Below, in pieces: positions 1 through 8,684 of a stretch of DNA of 55,624 bases. Made by a program: the position numbers and the translations under genes. The DNA lies in NCBI RefSeq assembly GCF_015680235.1, contig NZ_JADLJL010000015.1:57501-113124 (forward strand). Reading direction: 5' to 3'. This stretch comes from Pseudomonas guariconensis. Its GTDB lineage: Bacteria; Pseudomonadota; Gammaproteobacteria; Pseudomonadales; Pseudomonadaceae. Below the pieces are notes generated by a model. That model was given only the letters and a program-made list of their open reading frames with translations, searched no databases and was not told where the DNA came from. Positions within the stretch are counted from its first letter, which is position 1, and every line of letters begins with the position of its first letter.

Positions 1-513
1 GAGGAAGCCCAGGTAAGCATTCGCGAAGCGCAAGCTTCGTTCGACCAACAGCGCGAGCATCTGCAGGCCCAGTTGCAGCTGGCCCAGCAGGCGCTGGGGG
101 AGCTGCAAGCGCGCCTGGCCGACAAGGATGAGCGGGTTCGCTCGCTGGAAGAGCTGCAACGCCATGCGCGCGATGCGCAGGAACAGGACAAGCGGCGCCA
201 CGAGACGCAGGTGCAGCAGTTGCAGGTGGAAGTGCTGCGCCTGCAGCAAGCCATTGCCTTCCGCCAGGAGGAGGGCACGCGCCTGCATCGGGATAACGAA
301 CGGTTGTTGGCGGAGAGCCGCCGTGCTGCGGCCAAGCGCAAGGTATTGGATGAACAACTGGAGCAACGCGACGCCCAGATACAAGGGCTGCGTTCGATCC
401 TCGCCCAGGCACAGGGCGCAGGGGATGAAATGCGTCGGCAGCTGGAGCAACTGCAGGCCAAGCTGGACGCCCGCACAGCAGAGCTCTCGGCGTGTCAGGC
501 GCGTCTGCGCTGA
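1..513 (+). CDS. Coiled-coil protein, C-terminal part (5' end outside window)
   Basis: The frame is open from the first base and ends at a TGA, giving about 170 visible residues. The composition is almost entirely Gln, Glu, Arg, Leu and Ala with heptad-like Leu/Gln spacing, so a long alpha-helical coiled coil is expected. No catalytic motif, signal peptide or membrane segment is visible in this part. The missing N-terminus could carry a defining domain (for example an SMC-like or signalling domain), so no function is assigned. A first internal ATG at 73 is not taken as the start because the same coil pattern continues upstream of it. Confidence 0.75.
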   Translation, partial: EEAQVSIREAQASFDQQREHLQAQLQLAQQALGELQARLADKDERVRSLEELQRHARDAQEQDKRRHETQVQQLQVEVLRLQQAIAFRQEEGTRLHRDNERLLAESRRAAAKRKVLDEQLEQRDAQIQGLRSILAQAQGAGDEMRRQLEQLQAKLDARTAELSACQARLR

Positions 514-601
514 CGCCATCGGGCGCCGTGGTGCGCAGATGAATCAAACTTCGTAGGGGCTGCGGACTCTTCCGTAGACACCCTCTACCGGAGACAACCG
601 C

Positions 602-769
602 ATGAGCAGACCTGAACAGCACAAGCCCGTTGACGGCCCCCATTCTTCCGAGCACGCGACACGCAAGAGCGACCTGGGTTTCGATCCGGATTCCCCCGAC
701 CTGGAAGACCCGCAAGTCGACCCGCAAGGCCCGGCCAAGGCGCCTCGGGACGAAGAAAAGAAGGATTGA
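602..769 (+). CDS. Small acidic/proline-rich hypothetical protein (55 aa)
   Basis: ATG at 602 follows a GGAG 8 bases upstream and opens a 55-residue frame ending in TGA. The product is highly charged and rich in Pro, Asp, Glu and Lys, with no hydrophobic stretch, so it is probably soluble and disordered. The C-terminus is a run of acidic and basic residues (PRDEEKKD). It sits between the coiled-coil gene and a convergent small gene, and is followed by a hairpin that could stop transcription from both sides. Small proteins of this type are common in Pseudomonas, but I cannot assign a function. Confidence 0.6.
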   Translation: MSRPEQHKPVDGPHSSEHATRKSDLGFDPDSPDLEDPQVDPQGPAKAPRDEEKKD

Positions 770-778
770 CCACGAAGG

Positions 779-815
779 CTTCGCCAGCGCCCCGGGTGTC
801 GAGTCGCTGGCGAAG
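779..815. terminator. Hairpin between convergent genes
   Basis: Arms CTTCGCCAGCG (779-789) and CGCTGGCGAAG (805-815) are perfectly complementary over 11 bp with a 15-base loop. The hairpin lies between the stops of two convergent genes (769 on + and 837 on -). It lacks a long T-run, so it may be a weak or bidirectional terminator. Confidence 0.5.
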
Positions 816-836
816 GTTTGGTACCGTCAGGCGTGA

Positions 837-1091
837 TCAGCCTTGGGGCATTTTCTTGGCTTCTTCCACGCCCGCCGAGGACAGCTTGATCGGGTAGTTC
901 ACGCTCAGCCGATGCTCGGCATCGACATCGACGCTACCGTCCTGGATCAATCCCTGCTCCTGCAGGGTCTTGAGCATCCCTGCCACGGCCTTCTCGCCGC
1001 GGTAGTTGTCCAGCAGTTCCTTGCCCAGCCCTTGCGGGTGGGCATGGAACAGGCGGGTGAGGATTTCGGAACGCAGTGCATCGTTACTCAT
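837..1091 (-). CDS. Small hypothetical protein, winged-helix-like (84 aa)
   Basis: The start at 1091 is chosen because GAGG lies 6 bases upstream; an in-frame ATG four codons earlier has no better ribosome site. The 84-residue product begins MSNDALRSEI and shows helix-helix-strand character (LLDNYRGEKAVAGMLKTLQ, then a short polar wing), resembling small winged-helix folds, but no named family is recognised. It lies just downstream of the DUF4142 gene on the same strand (24-base gap), so the two may be co-transcribed. The role is unknown; the fold is inferred from residue pattern only. Confidence 0.6.
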   Translation of the reverse strand: MSNDALRSEILTRLFHAHPQGLGKELLDNYRGEKAVAGMLKTLQEQGLIQDGSVDVDAEHRLSVNYPIKLSSAGVEEAKKMPQG

Positions 1092-1115
1092 GGCATGCCT
1101 CACGCGTGCTGCAGG

Positions 1116-1616
1116 TCATTTGCCGTGCTTGGCCTGGAGCTGCTTGGCGTGCTCCAGGTGCTGTTCGAGCTTGGGCAGGGTTTCGCTGGCAAAGGCCTTG
1201 AGCTCGGGTTTGTCGGAGGTGTTCGCTTCGTCCTTGAACAGTTTCACGGCCTTTTCATGGGCCTCGACCTGGTTGTTGATATACGACTGGTCGAAGGACT
1301 CGTCGCGCCATTGCAGGATCATCTTCTTGACCTTGTCGGTCAGCGCGGCCTCGTCCGGCACGCTGATATCCAGCGAGCGGGCGACATCGCCGAGTTTCTG
1401 GTTAGCCTGGGTGTGATCGGTGACCATCTGCTGGGCGAAGGCCTTGATCTCAGGGTTCTTGCTCTTTTCCTGGGCCAGGTTGCCCGTCACCACTTCGGCG
1501 ATGCCCGCCTCGGTGGCGCTGTCGACGAAGTCGTTGGAGCTGGCGGCCAGCACATGCATCGAAGCCATGCCCAGCGCGACGGTCAGGCCGACTCGCTTGA
1601 GGAACAGATTGCTCAT
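1116..1616 (-). CDS. DUF4142 family exported protein
   Basis: The 166-residue product has an N-terminal signal-like segment (a Lys/Arg region, then VGLTVALGMASMHVLA) with likely cleavage after residue 24. The mature part is helical with the DUF4142 pattern, including AQQMVTDHTQANQKL and a later helix beginning EAHEKAVKLFKDEA, as in ferritin-like four-helix bundles. It is probably periplasmic or outer-membrane associated. AAGGAG lies upstream of the ATG with normal spacing. DUF4142 proteins are often stress-induced, but a biochemical activity is not established. It is probably co-transcribed with the 84-aa gene downstream. Confidence 0.85.
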   Translation of the reverse strand: MSNLFLKRVGLTVALGMASMHVLAASSNDFVDSATEAGIAEVVTGNLAQEKSKNPEIKAFAQQMVTDHTQANQKLGDVARSLDISVPDEAALTDKVKKMILQWRDESFDQSYINNQVEAHEKAVKLFKDEANTSDKPELKAFASETLPKLEQHLEHAKQLQAKHGK

Positions 1617-1783
1617 GTGTCACTCCTTATCCATTGGCGCGACCTCAGTGTCGCTTAGGGTTGAGCATGGCCGATGGGCAAAGGTTTGATTTTTCTGCGC
1701 ACCACGAGGCGAATGGTCATTGGGTTGAACGTTGCCGGCAACCTGGGCTCAGACATTCAAAGGTTGCACCGAGGAACCTGCCC

Positions 1784-2026
1784 ATGAGCATCGAACGCAG
1801 CATTCCCGAGCTCGAAGCCTGGTACGCCCAGTACGATGACGCGAGCTATCGGCGCGAGTCGCCGGATGCTTACCACCATGAACTGATCCGTACCGCCGAA
1901 GCCCTGCGCGACGATGGCGCTATCGACTGGGACGACTGGCTGGCGCTCAAGGCCCTGGCCGACCAGGCCCATGGGCGTGCCCTCGCAGAAGCCGTGCAGG
2001 CCCATGTCGACGACCCTGACGCATGA
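1784..2026 (+). CDS. Small hypothetical protein upstream of xthA (80 aa)
   Basis: ATG at 1784 follows GAGGA with 8-base spacing. The 80-residue product is acidic and helical (IPELEAWYAQYD, then DDGAIDWDDWLALKALADQA) with several Trp residues and no signal peptide. Its last codon and stop overlap the ATG of the exonuclease gene by four bases (ATGA at 2023), so translation of the two is likely coupled. No characterised domain is recognised. The coupling suggests a link to the DNA-repair gene, but this is inference. Confidence 0.65.
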   Translation: MSIERSIPELEAWYAQYDDASYRRESPDAYHHELIRTAEALRDDGAIDWDDWLALKALADQAHGRALAEAVQAHVDDPDA

Positions 2027-2811
2027 AGACCTTGAAGATCGCCACGTTCAACATCAACGGCATTCGCAGCCGCCTGCCTGGGCTGCTGGCATGGCTGGCG
2101 CGCGAGCAGCCGGACATCGCCTGCCTGCAGGAGCTCAAGGCCGCCGACAAGGACTTCCCGCGCGATGCTCTGGAGGCTGCAGGCTATGGTTGCCTACACC
2201 ACGGCCAGCCGTCCTGGAACGGCGTGGCCATCCTCGCCCGGGGCAGCGAGCCGCTGGAAGTACGACGGGGCCTGCCAGGCATGGAGCAGGACAGCCAGAG
2301 CCGGTACCTGGAAGCCGCGGCCCATGGGGTTTTGGTGGCCTGCCTGTACCTGCCCAACGGCAACCCCCAGCCCGGGCCAAAGTTCGACTACAAGCTGCGC
2401 TGGTTCCAGTGCCTCAACACGCACGCCCAGGGGCTGCTGGACAGCGGCCACCCGACGGTGCTGGCCGGAGACTTCAACGTGGTGCCCACCGACCAGGACA
2501 TCTACAATACGCGCTCCTGGCTCAAGGACGCGCTGCTCCAGCCCGAGAGCCGCGAATGCTACCGCCAGCTGCTGGCCCAGGGCTGGAGCGACGCGATCCG
2601 CCAACTGCACCCGCACGAGCAGGTCTATACGTTCTGGGATTACTTTCGTAACCATTGGCAGCGCAACGCGGGCCTGCGCATCGACCATTTACTGCTCAGC
2701 CGCGAGCTTGCGCCACAGCTCGAGGCCGCCGGGGTGGATGCCTGGGTGCGCAACGAGCCGAAGGCAAGCGACCACGCGCCGGTGTGGATCTCGCTGCAGA
2801 CCGCGTCGTAG
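2023..2811 (+). CDS. xthA: Exodeoxyribonuclease III family AP endonuclease
   Basis: The 262-aa length fits the ExoIII/APE1 family of Mg-dependent endonuclease/exonuclease/phosphatase-fold enzymes, which cut DNA at abasic sites and remove 3' blocking groups. Visible catalytic residues are Asn in FNINGI near residue 10, Glu37 in LQELK, Asp150/Asn152 in GDFNVVP, and the C-terminal SDHAP with Asp250/His251. No signal peptide is present, so it is cytoplasmic. The ATG overlaps the stop of the 80-aa gene upstream. Pseudomonads carry more than one ExoIII paralogue, so the symbol marks the family and not proven orthology with E. coli XthA. Confidence 0.9.
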   Translation: MKTLKIATFNINGIRSRLPGLLAWLAREQPDIACLQELKAADKDFPRDALEAAGYGCLHHGQPSWNGVAILARGSEPLEVRRGLPGMEQDSQSRYLEAAAHGVLVACLYLPNGNPQPGPKFDYKLRWFQCLNTHAQGLLDSGHPTVLAGDFNVVPTDQDIYNTRSWLKDALLQPESRECYRQLLAQGWSDAIRQLHPHEQVYTFWDYFRNHWQRNAGLRIDHLLLSRELAPQLEAAGVDAWVRNEPKASDHAPVWISLQTAS

Positions 2812-2899
2812 GGCGGCGTAACTTGCCAAGCGTTGTCCGCGGGCCCGGTACGCTGATCTATAGTCATAGGCGGCGAGGGCTGGACAGCAAGGGAATGTA

Positions 2900-4453
2900 A
2901 TGGCCGTAAGCAGGAAGCAGAACGAGGAAGGGCCATTTGCGCTCACCAGCGAAGACCGGGCCGTTGGGCTGTTGCGCCTGGTCGTGAGCTTCATGGCGGT
3001 GGTGCTACTGGCCTTCCTGTCGATCGAGGGCTGGCGGATCGCCCGTGATTACCGCCATGCCTCCCTCAACGCCGAAGATGCGGTGATCAACCTGGCCAGG
3101 GCCACTGCGCAGCATGCCGAGGACGCCATCCGCCAAGTCGATGTCATCACTGCGGCACTGGCCGAACGCCTCGAAGGCGATGGTTTCGCCAACCTTGACC
3201 GGCCGCGGCTGCATGCCTTGCTCAAGCTACAGAAAACCATCATGCCACAGCTGCACGGCCTGTTCGTGTACGACGCCGACGGTCGCTGGGTGGTGACCGA
3301 CCAGGCTGCCATACCCAAGCACGCCAACAACGCCGACCGCGACTACTTCATCTATCACCGCACCCATGCCGATCGGGACGTGCGTATCGGTTCGGTGGTG
3401 CGCAGTCGGTCCACGGGAGACCTGATCATCCCGATCTCTCGACGTCTGGACCACCCGGACGGCCGTTTCGCCGGCGTGCTGCTGGGCACCATCAAGGTGG
3501 ATTGGTTCGTGCGTTATTACGGCGACTTCAAGATCGACGAGCGTGGCGCGCTGGTGCTGGCCAAGCGTGATGGCACCATCCTGGTCCGGCGGCCCTTCGT
3601 CGAACAGGTGGTGGGGCGCAGCCTGTCGGAGAGCGAAATCTTTCGCAATCACCTGCCCTATGCCGACCAAGGCGTGGCCGAGGCCGTGGCGGTGGTGGAC
3701 GGCACGCCGCGTTTGTACGCCTACCGGGCGCTATCGAGCTACCCGCTGGTGGTCGAGGCAGGCTTGTCGCGCGAGTCGATCCTCGCCCCATGGCGTCACG
3801 ACATGCTCAAGTCGGTACTCGTGCTGCTGCTGTTGCTGGTGGGGCTGGCGGCCTTCGGCTGGGTGGTACTGCGCCAGTTGCGCGAGCGCATCGTCATCGA
3901 GCGCGCCTTGCACCAGGCGCACCAGACCCTAAAGTCCCTGGCGCTCACCGACAGCCTGACGGGCCTGGGCAACCGCCGGCGGCTCGATGGTGTATTCGAC
4001 GCCGAGATCCGCCGGGCGCGGCGCCAGGGCTACCCGTTGGCGCTGGTGATGATGGACCTGGACTACTTCAAAGCCTACAACGACCGCTATGGCCACCCAG
4101 GTGGCGACCAGTGCCTGCGGCGTTTCGGCGAGATGTTGCAGCATGCGCTGAAACGGCCGGGCGACCTGGCGGTGCGCTATGGCGGTGAGGAGTTCACCTT
4201 GCTGCTGCCCAATACCGATGCCCAGGGTGCGGTGGCGATCGTGCAGGAGATCCTGGCCTTGCTGCGCCGACAGATGATCGAGCATGCCGGCAGCCCGCTG
4301 GGGTATGTCACCGCCAGTGCAGGCATCGCGGTCGGATATCCAGGCCCAGAGGCGGTTACCCCGGAAGGCCTGATGGCGGCGGCGGACGGAGCCCTGTACG
4401 AAGCAAAACGTCAAGGGCGGGACCGGCATTGCCTGGCCTCCAGCGCGCCCTGA
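2900..4453 (+). CDS. Membrane diguanylate cyclase with periplasmic Cache-type sensor
   Basis: The 517-aa protein has a first membrane helix at about residues 23-46, a roughly 250-residue periplasmic segment of the PDC/dCache type (contains YFIYHRTHAD and a second strand-rich lobe), a second helix at about 302-325, and a C-terminal GGDEF domain. The active-site loop is GGEEF at residues 428-432, which is catalytically competent. An RxxD inhibitory site (RPGD, 419-422) lies five residues before it, so product inhibition by c-di-GMP is expected. It should make c-di-GMP from two GTP in response to a periplasmic small-molecule signal. AAGGGA precedes the ATG. The ligand is unknown. Confidence 0.9.
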   Translation: MAVSRKQNEEGPFALTSEDRAVGLLRLVVSFMAVVLLAFLSIEGWRIARDYRHASLNAEDAVINLARATAQHAEDAIRQVDVITAALAERLEGDGFANLDRPRLHALLKLQKTIMPQLHGLFVYDADGRWVVTDQAAIPKHANNADRDYFIYHRTHADRDVRIGSVVRSRSTGDLIIPISRRLDHPDGRFAGVLLGTIKVDWFVRYYGDFKIDERGALVLAKRDGTILVRRPFVEQVVGRSLSESEIFRNHLPYADQGVAEAVAVVDGTPRLYAYRALSSYPLVVEAGLSRESILAPWRHDMLKSVLVLLLLLVGLAAFGWVVLRQLRERIVIERALHQAHQTLKSLALTDSLTGLGNRRRLDGVFDAEIRRARRQGYPLALVMMDLDYFKAYNDRYGHPGGDQCLRRFGEMLQHALKRPGDLAVRYGGEEFTLLLPNTDAQGAVAIVQEILALLRRQMIEHAGSPLGYVTASAGIAVGYPGPEAVTPEGLMAAADGALYEAKRQGRDRHCLASSAP

Positions 4454-4457
4454 TCAT

Positions 4458-4973
4458 TCAGCCTGCCGACTGGACCAGCAATGCCATGGCGCAGCGTCCA
4501 ACCAGGCCATGTGCATGCTCCTGACGCAGGACCTCACGCAGGCGAGTATCCAGTTGAGCCTGTTCGACGACCTTGAACCCATGGCGCGCGTAGAACGGCG
4601 CATTCCAGGGCACCTCGGCGAAGGTCGTCAGGGTGACGACACGCATGCCTTGGCTGCGCGCCACGGATATCGCCCACTGCAGCAGAGCGCGACCGATACC
4701 TTGGCCCTGCGCCTGCGCGCACACCGAGATTTCATGGATATGCAGCCAGTCGTTGGCCTGTTCGGTGCAGATGAAACCCCGCAGGTGGTCGTTGTCGTCA
4801 ATGGCCACCCAACTGCCTTGCCCGGCGATGAATGCCCGGTGGGCCGCATCGTCCAGCACATCGCCGCTCGCCAGCCAGGCCAGGTCGGGCAAAGACAGGA
4901 ACGCCTGGGCCGCCGAGCGCTCGATGGCCGCAAGCAAGGGGACGTCATGAAGGCGGGTGGGGCGAATGCGCAT
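4458..4973 (-). CDS. GNAT family N-acetyltransferase
   Basis: The start at 4973 (MRIRPTRLHD) is preferred over an upstream frame extension because AAGGA sits 6 bases before it and this is the normal GNAT start. The 171-residue product carries the acetyl-CoA loop QGQGIGRALLQWA (Q/RxxGxG/A motif A) and a C-terminal NAPFYARHGF motif typical of GNAT enzymes. The acceptor substrate cannot be read from sequence. It converges with the diguanylate cyclase gene, the stops being only four bases apart. Confidence 0.88.
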   Translation of the reverse strand: MRIRPTRLHDVPLLAAIERSAAQAFLSLPDLAWLASGDVLDDAAHRAFIAGQGSWVAIDDNDHLRGFICTEQANDWLHIHEISVCAQAQGQGIGRALLQWAISVARSQGMRVVTLTTFAEVPWNAPFYARHGFKVVEQAQLDTRLREVLRQEHAHGLVGRCAMALLVQSAG

Positions 4974-5040
4974 CGGCTGTCCTTGGCGAAACGCCCAGTT
5001 TGCGAGCCTTGCCGTACAAAAGACAAGGCTCGCGTGAGGC

Positions 5041-5748
5041 TCATTCGCCAACCAGCTCGCGCAGCTGCCAGCGAACCGAGCTGACGCCTTTCTCGAGGCT
5101 TACCCGGCTGACCAGGCGTTCGAGCTGGGTGGGGGCCTGTGGCGTGCCGAGCAACTCGGCGCGAACCTCCAGGCGCGCGGGGTTGGCCAGGTCTTCGCTG
5201 TGCAGTGATTGCAGGCGCAGGCCTGGGTCGCTGAGGCTGTGCAGCATCAGGCTGCGCACCTGGATCTCGTCCTCGGCGCGGCAGACGATACGCACCTCGA
5301 AACGCTGCTCCACCTCGCTGGCCGGCAGCACGTCCTGGCGGTCCAGGCGTTGGGCGATGTCACGCAGCAGGATATTGGCGCACAGCACCACCAGGCTGCC
5401 CAAGGTCGCCTCCAGCAGCAGGCCCAGGCTGCACAGCACGCCGACGGCAGCCGTGCACCAGAGGGTGGCTGCGGTGTTCAGGCCTCGCACGTTGAAGCCG
5501 TCGCGCATGATCACGCCGCCGCCGAGAAAGCCGATGCCGGACACTACATAGGCAGCGATACGCGAGGCATCGGTGGGCGCCATGCCAGGCACCGCCTGGG
5601 TCATGAGTACGAACAGGCAAGCGCCAGTGCTGACCAGCGCGTTGGTACGCAGGCCGGTCAGGCGCTGGCGCAGTTGACGTTCGGCACCGATCAGGGCGCC
5701 GAGTACCAGGGCTACGCTGACGCGCAGCAGAAAGACTTTCCAATCCAT
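5041..5748 (-). CDS. MgtC/SapB family membrane protein
   Basis: The start at 5748 (MDWKVFLLRV) is chosen because GAGG lies 6-7 bases upstream and gives 235 aa, the usual MgtC length; the open frame extends further but that extension does not look like protein. The N-terminal half has about four or five membrane helices with family landmarks LGALIGAERQLRQRLTGLRT, GIGFLGGGVIMRDG and VRGLNTAATLW. The C-terminal cytosolic part (about residues 145-235) resembles the ACT-like domain of MgtC. MgtC proteins support growth at low Mg2+ and modulate F-type ATP synthase in some pathogens; the role in this organism is inferred. Confidence 0.87.
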   Translation of the reverse strand: MDWKVFLLRVSVALVLGALIGAERQLRQRLTGLRTNALVSTGACLFVLMTQAVPGMAPTDASRIAAYVVSGIGFLGGGVIMRDGFNVRGLNTAATLWCTAAVGVLCSLGLLLEATLGSLVVLCANILLRDIAQRLDRQDVLPASEVEQRFEVRIVCRAEDEIQVRSLMLHSLSDPGLRLQSLHSEDLANPARLEVRAELLGTPQAPTQLERLVSRVSLEKGVSSVRWQLRELVGE

Positions 5749-6209
5749 AGCAAACCTCATTTCCCGGGCGCATGCCCGCGGGGCGCCGTCACGTGCGGCG
5801 CAACTGAAAACAACGAGTGCGAGGACCACATGCCCGCATGCCGGGGCACGGGGCAGGAAGGAAAGAAGGGGAGACATCGGCCCGCTTGGGCTGTGATGAA
5901 CCACCGTCTACCGAGTGCGGCAAGACAGTGGCAGGAGGGCTGCCGGACTAGCTTGCCGTGTGGGCCTGTCGCAATCGACTGGGGCTACTGTCCAATGCAG
6001 GACTCCTGTTGTGGGATGCAAAACTGCGCCGCGGACCTTACGCCTGGCGCCGGGCAGGGTCAAGGGCAGTTGCGTGACAATTGCGCTTTCTGGGAAATTT
6101 CCTTCATGAAGTCAGGCATTAGCCGACTGGGACTTTCATGAAAAAGGCCACCGAAGCGCCCCCAGGCGGTGTTAACCTTGCCCCCTTCGTTACAACTTCG
6201 GACCGTTAC
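5749..6209. other. Divergent intergenic region, no gene seen
   Basis: This 461-base stretch separates the MgtC-like gene (-) from crtZ (+). Open frames here have shadow-like composition. The region could hold an mgtC leader and both promoters, but I see no recognisable riboswitch, strong -35/-10 pair or repeat. An ATG at 6138 would extend CrtZ by 24 residues. Confidence 0.5.
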
Positions 6210-6680
6210 ATGCTGTTCAATCTCGCCATCCTGTTCGGCACGCTGGTGGCCATGGAAGGCGTCGGCACACTGGCCCACAAGTACGTGATGCATGGCTGGG
6301 GTTGGTGGCTGCACCGCTCGCACCATGAGCCGCACCTGGGCATGCTGGAGACCAACGACCTGTATCTGGTGGCACTCGCCCTGATCGCTTCGGGCCTGGT
6401 CGCCCTGGGCAAGGCCGGGTACGCGCCGCTGCAATGGGTCGGCGCTGGCGTGGCGGGCTACGGCGTGCTGTATGTGTTGGCCCATGATGGCTTCTTCCAT
6501 CGCCACTGGCCCCGGGCGCCGAAGCCGGTGAATCGCTATCTGCGGCGCTTGTATCAGGCTCATCGGCTGCACCACGCGCTGCCTGGGCGCAAGGGCAGCG
6601 TGTCGTTCGGCTTCTTCTACGCACCACCTTTGCGTGTGCTCAAGCGCCAGGTACGCGCGCGACGGGCACAGGGCCTATAG
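6210..6680 (+). CDS. crtZ: Beta-carotene hydroxylase-like membrane di-iron enzyme
   Basis: The 156-aa product (start at 6210, MLFNLAILFG) has the histidine clusters of the fatty acid hydroxylase/CrtZ superfamily: HKYVMH (23-28), HRSHH (35-39), HDGFFH (92-97) and HRLHH (118-122), which bind a di-iron centre, plus membrane helices. CrtZ adds 3-hydroxyls to beta-carotene rings. An in-frame ATG at 6138 also exists; 6210 matches the normal CrtZ N-terminus, although neither site has a strong ribosome-binding sequence. No other carotenoid genes are nearby, so the true substrate is uncertain. The gene converges on the B12 permease gene with a 13-base gap. Confidence 0.82.
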   Translation: MLFNLAILFGTLVAMEGVGTLAHKYVMHGWGWWLHRSHHEPHLGMLETNDLYLVALALIASGLVALGKAGYAPLQWVGAGVAGYGVLYVLAHDGFFHRHWPRAPKPVNRYLRRLYQAHRLHHALPGRKGSVSFGFFYAPPLRVLKRQVRARRAQGL

Positions 6681-6693
6681 ACGCGCGACGCAG

Positions 6694-7716
6694 TCAAGCC
6701 TTGCGGCGCAGCATCAGGATGAAGAACATCCCGCCAATGGCGGCGGTGGCGATGCCGATGGGCAGGTCCTGGGGCGCGATCAGGGTACGTGCGCCAATGT
6801 CCACCCAGACCACGAACAACGCTCCGAGCAAGGCGCAGGCCGGGAGCAGCCGACGATGTTCGGCGCCTACCAAGTGGCGGGCGACATGGGGCAGCATCAG
6901 GCCGACGAAACCGATGGCCCCGGACAACGACACCAAGACGCCGGTAAGCAGCGCGCACCCCACGAATACCTGGGCCCGCACCCGACGAGGCTCGAAGCCC
7001 AGACTGACGGCTGTCTGTTCGCCGCTCATCAAGCCATTCAGGGCCCGCGCCAAGCTCATCAGCAAGGCGAAACCTGCCAGTACGCACAGTGCTGGCAGCC
7101 ACAGCAGCGACCACTGCGCCAGGCCCAGGCCGCCCAGCATCCAGAACATCACCGAGCTGGCTGCGTGAGGGTCGCCGGTGTAGAGCAGCAGGTTGGCCAG
7201 GGCCATGATCACGAAGGACACGGCCACCCCCGCCAGCAACAACCGGTCGCTGTCCAGACGGCCACGGCGGCTGGCCACCGCCAATACCAGCAACATGCTG
7301 CCGAGCGCGCCGATGAACGCCGCCAGTGGCAAGCTGAATGGGCCGGCGAAGGCGCCCAGGAACAGCACCACCAGCACTGCGCCCAGCACTGCACCGGAGC
7401 TGACCCCGAGCAGGTGCGGGTCTGCCAGCGGATTGCGTGTGACGGCCTGCAGGGCGCCCCCGACCAGGGCCAGGCCTGCGCCCACCAGCGCTCCGAGCAG
7501 CACCCGTGGGGCGCGGATCTGCCAGACGATCTGCGCCTGGCCGCGGCTCCAGCTCCCTGTGTCGCCCAGGCCGGCCTGTTGCATCACGATGCCCAGCACG
7601 TCGGCCAGTGGCACCTTGGCAGCCCCAAACCCCAGGGACAACACGCACGAGCACAGCACAGCCACCAGCAGCCCGGCGAGCAGCAGCCGGTAGGCACTGC
7701 GATCACGCACGGGCAT
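6694..7716 (-). CDS. Cobalamin ABC transporter permease (FecCD/BtuC family)
   Basis: The roughly 340-aa product is a polytopic membrane protein with about ten helices and family landmarks RAPRVLLGALVGAGLALVGG, QAVTRNPLADPHLLG and FVGLMLPHVARHLVG, the last being the coupling-helix region. It forms the channel of a type II ABC importer. ATG at 7716 overlaps the last base of the upstream binding-protein stop; a GTG at 7719 is an alternative. It is the last gene of an ATPase-binding protein-permease operon whose leader is a cobalamin riboswitch, so cobalamin or a corrinoid is the likely substrate. Confidence 0.9.
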   Translation of the reverse strand: MPVRDRSAYRLLLAGLLVAVLCSCVLSLGFGAAKVPLADVLGIVMQQAGLGDTGSWSRGQAQIVWQIRAPRVLLGALVGAGLALVGGALQAVTRNPLADPHLLGVSSGAVLGAVLVVLFLGAFAGPFSLPLAAFIGALGSMLLVLAVASRRGRLDSDRLLLAGVAVSFVIMALANLLLYTGDPHAASSVMFWMLGGLGLAQWSLLWLPALCVLAGFALLMSLARALNGLMSGEQTAVSLGFEPRRVRAQVFVGCALLTGVLVSLSGAIGFVGLMLPHVARHLVGAEHRRLLPACALLGALFVVWVDIGARTLIAPQDLPIGIATAAIGGMFFILMLRRKA

Positions 7717-8684
7717 CACTGCGGCGTGCCTGCGAACAGGCGGGGATGCAGCGCCGCTGCCAACAGCTCGATGGCACCGGCATTGTCCACCGATGGGGTG
7801 ACCTGGAGGTAGGAAAGCACCACGAAGCGTCGATCGCGAATGGCCGTTACCTCGCCCAGGGCCGGCTGCGCGAGCAGGAAGTCGCGCTTCTGTTGCCAGG
7901 AGGTCGGGCCGTAGTCGACGATGACGATCACCTGCGGGTCGCGCTCTACCACGCTCTCCCAGTTCACTTCGGTCCAGCTGGCAGCGACGTCGGCCATCAC
8001 ATTGTCACCGCCAGCCGCCTCGATCAGCGCCTGGGGCATGCCGAGACGGCCAGAGGTGGTGGGGCGGTCTTCGCCGCTGTCATAGAGGAATACGCGGGGA
8101 GCCTGGTGTACATCGGCGACATGGGCCTGCACGCGGGCCACGCGCTGGCGCAGGGTATCGATCAGCGCCTGGGCCTGCTGGCGAACATCGAAGATGCGCC
8201 CCAGGTTGTCCAGGTCCCGGTACAGGTCGTCGAGGCTGGCGCGGCGCTGGGGCATCACCCGCGAGCAGGACTCGCTGAGCTCGTACACCGGGATGCCGAA
8301 CGGTGCCAGGGCCTGCGGCGTGACCGGGCCGCCTACGTACATGCCGTAGCCCCAGCCGGCGAAGAGAAAGTCGACGTTCGCATCGAGCAGGGTTTCCACC
8401 GACGGGTAGCGCGGCGCCAATTCAGGCAGGCCGGCGAGAGCACCGGTCAAGGATGGGTCCAGGGTCTTCCAGCCACTGATTCCGGTGAAGCCAACCATGC
8501 GCTCGCGCAACCCTAGGGCCAGGAGCATGCCGGTCAGGTTACTGTCATGGCTCACCGCCCGCTGGGGCGGCTGGCTGAAGGTGACGTCGCGATCGCAACT
8601 GCGCACGGTAACGGGATAGTCGCCGGCCCAGGCGGCGAAGGGCAGGGCGGCCAGCAGGGCCAGGCAGGCAAGGTGTCGCTTCAT
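7716..8684 (-). CDS. Periplasmic cobalamin-binding protein (BtuF-like)
   Basis: The start at 8684 (MKRHLACLAL) gives a classic signal peptide cleaved after AAWA, followed by a TroA/BtuF-type two-lobe binding protein of about 320 aa in total. Markers are RAVSHDSNLTGMLLALGL near the N-terminus and ERDPQVIVIVDYG in the C-lobe. The ATG overlaps the stop of the ATPase gene by four bases (8681-8684), giving translational coupling. Proteins of this fold also bind ferric siderophores or heme; the cobalamin assignment rests on the upstream riboswitch. Confidence 0.88.
   Translation of the reverse strand: MKRHLACLALLAALPFAAWAGDYPVTVRSCDRDVTFSQPPQRAVSHDSNLTGMLLALGLRERMVGFTGISGWKTLDPSLTGALAGLPELAPRYPSVETLLDANVDFLFAGWGYGMYVGGPVTPQALAPFGIPVYELSESCSRVMPQRRASLDDLYRDLDNLGRIFDVRQQAQALIDTLRQRVARVQAHVADVHQAPRVFLYDSGEDRPTTSGRLGMPQALIEAAGGDNVMADVAASWTEVNWESVVERDPQVIVIVDYGPTSWQQKRDFLLAQPALGEVTAIRDRRFVVLSYLQVTPSVDNAGAIELLAAALHPRLFAGTPQ

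Noticed and set aside
843..1658. 271-codon + strand frame opposite the DUF4142 gene
   Set aside because: Shadow; the minus strand has a signal peptide, ribosome site and family match.
5041..5904. Longer MgtC-like protein of 287 residues
   Set aside because: The first 52 residues lack family similarity; a good ribosome site and the usual length support 5748.
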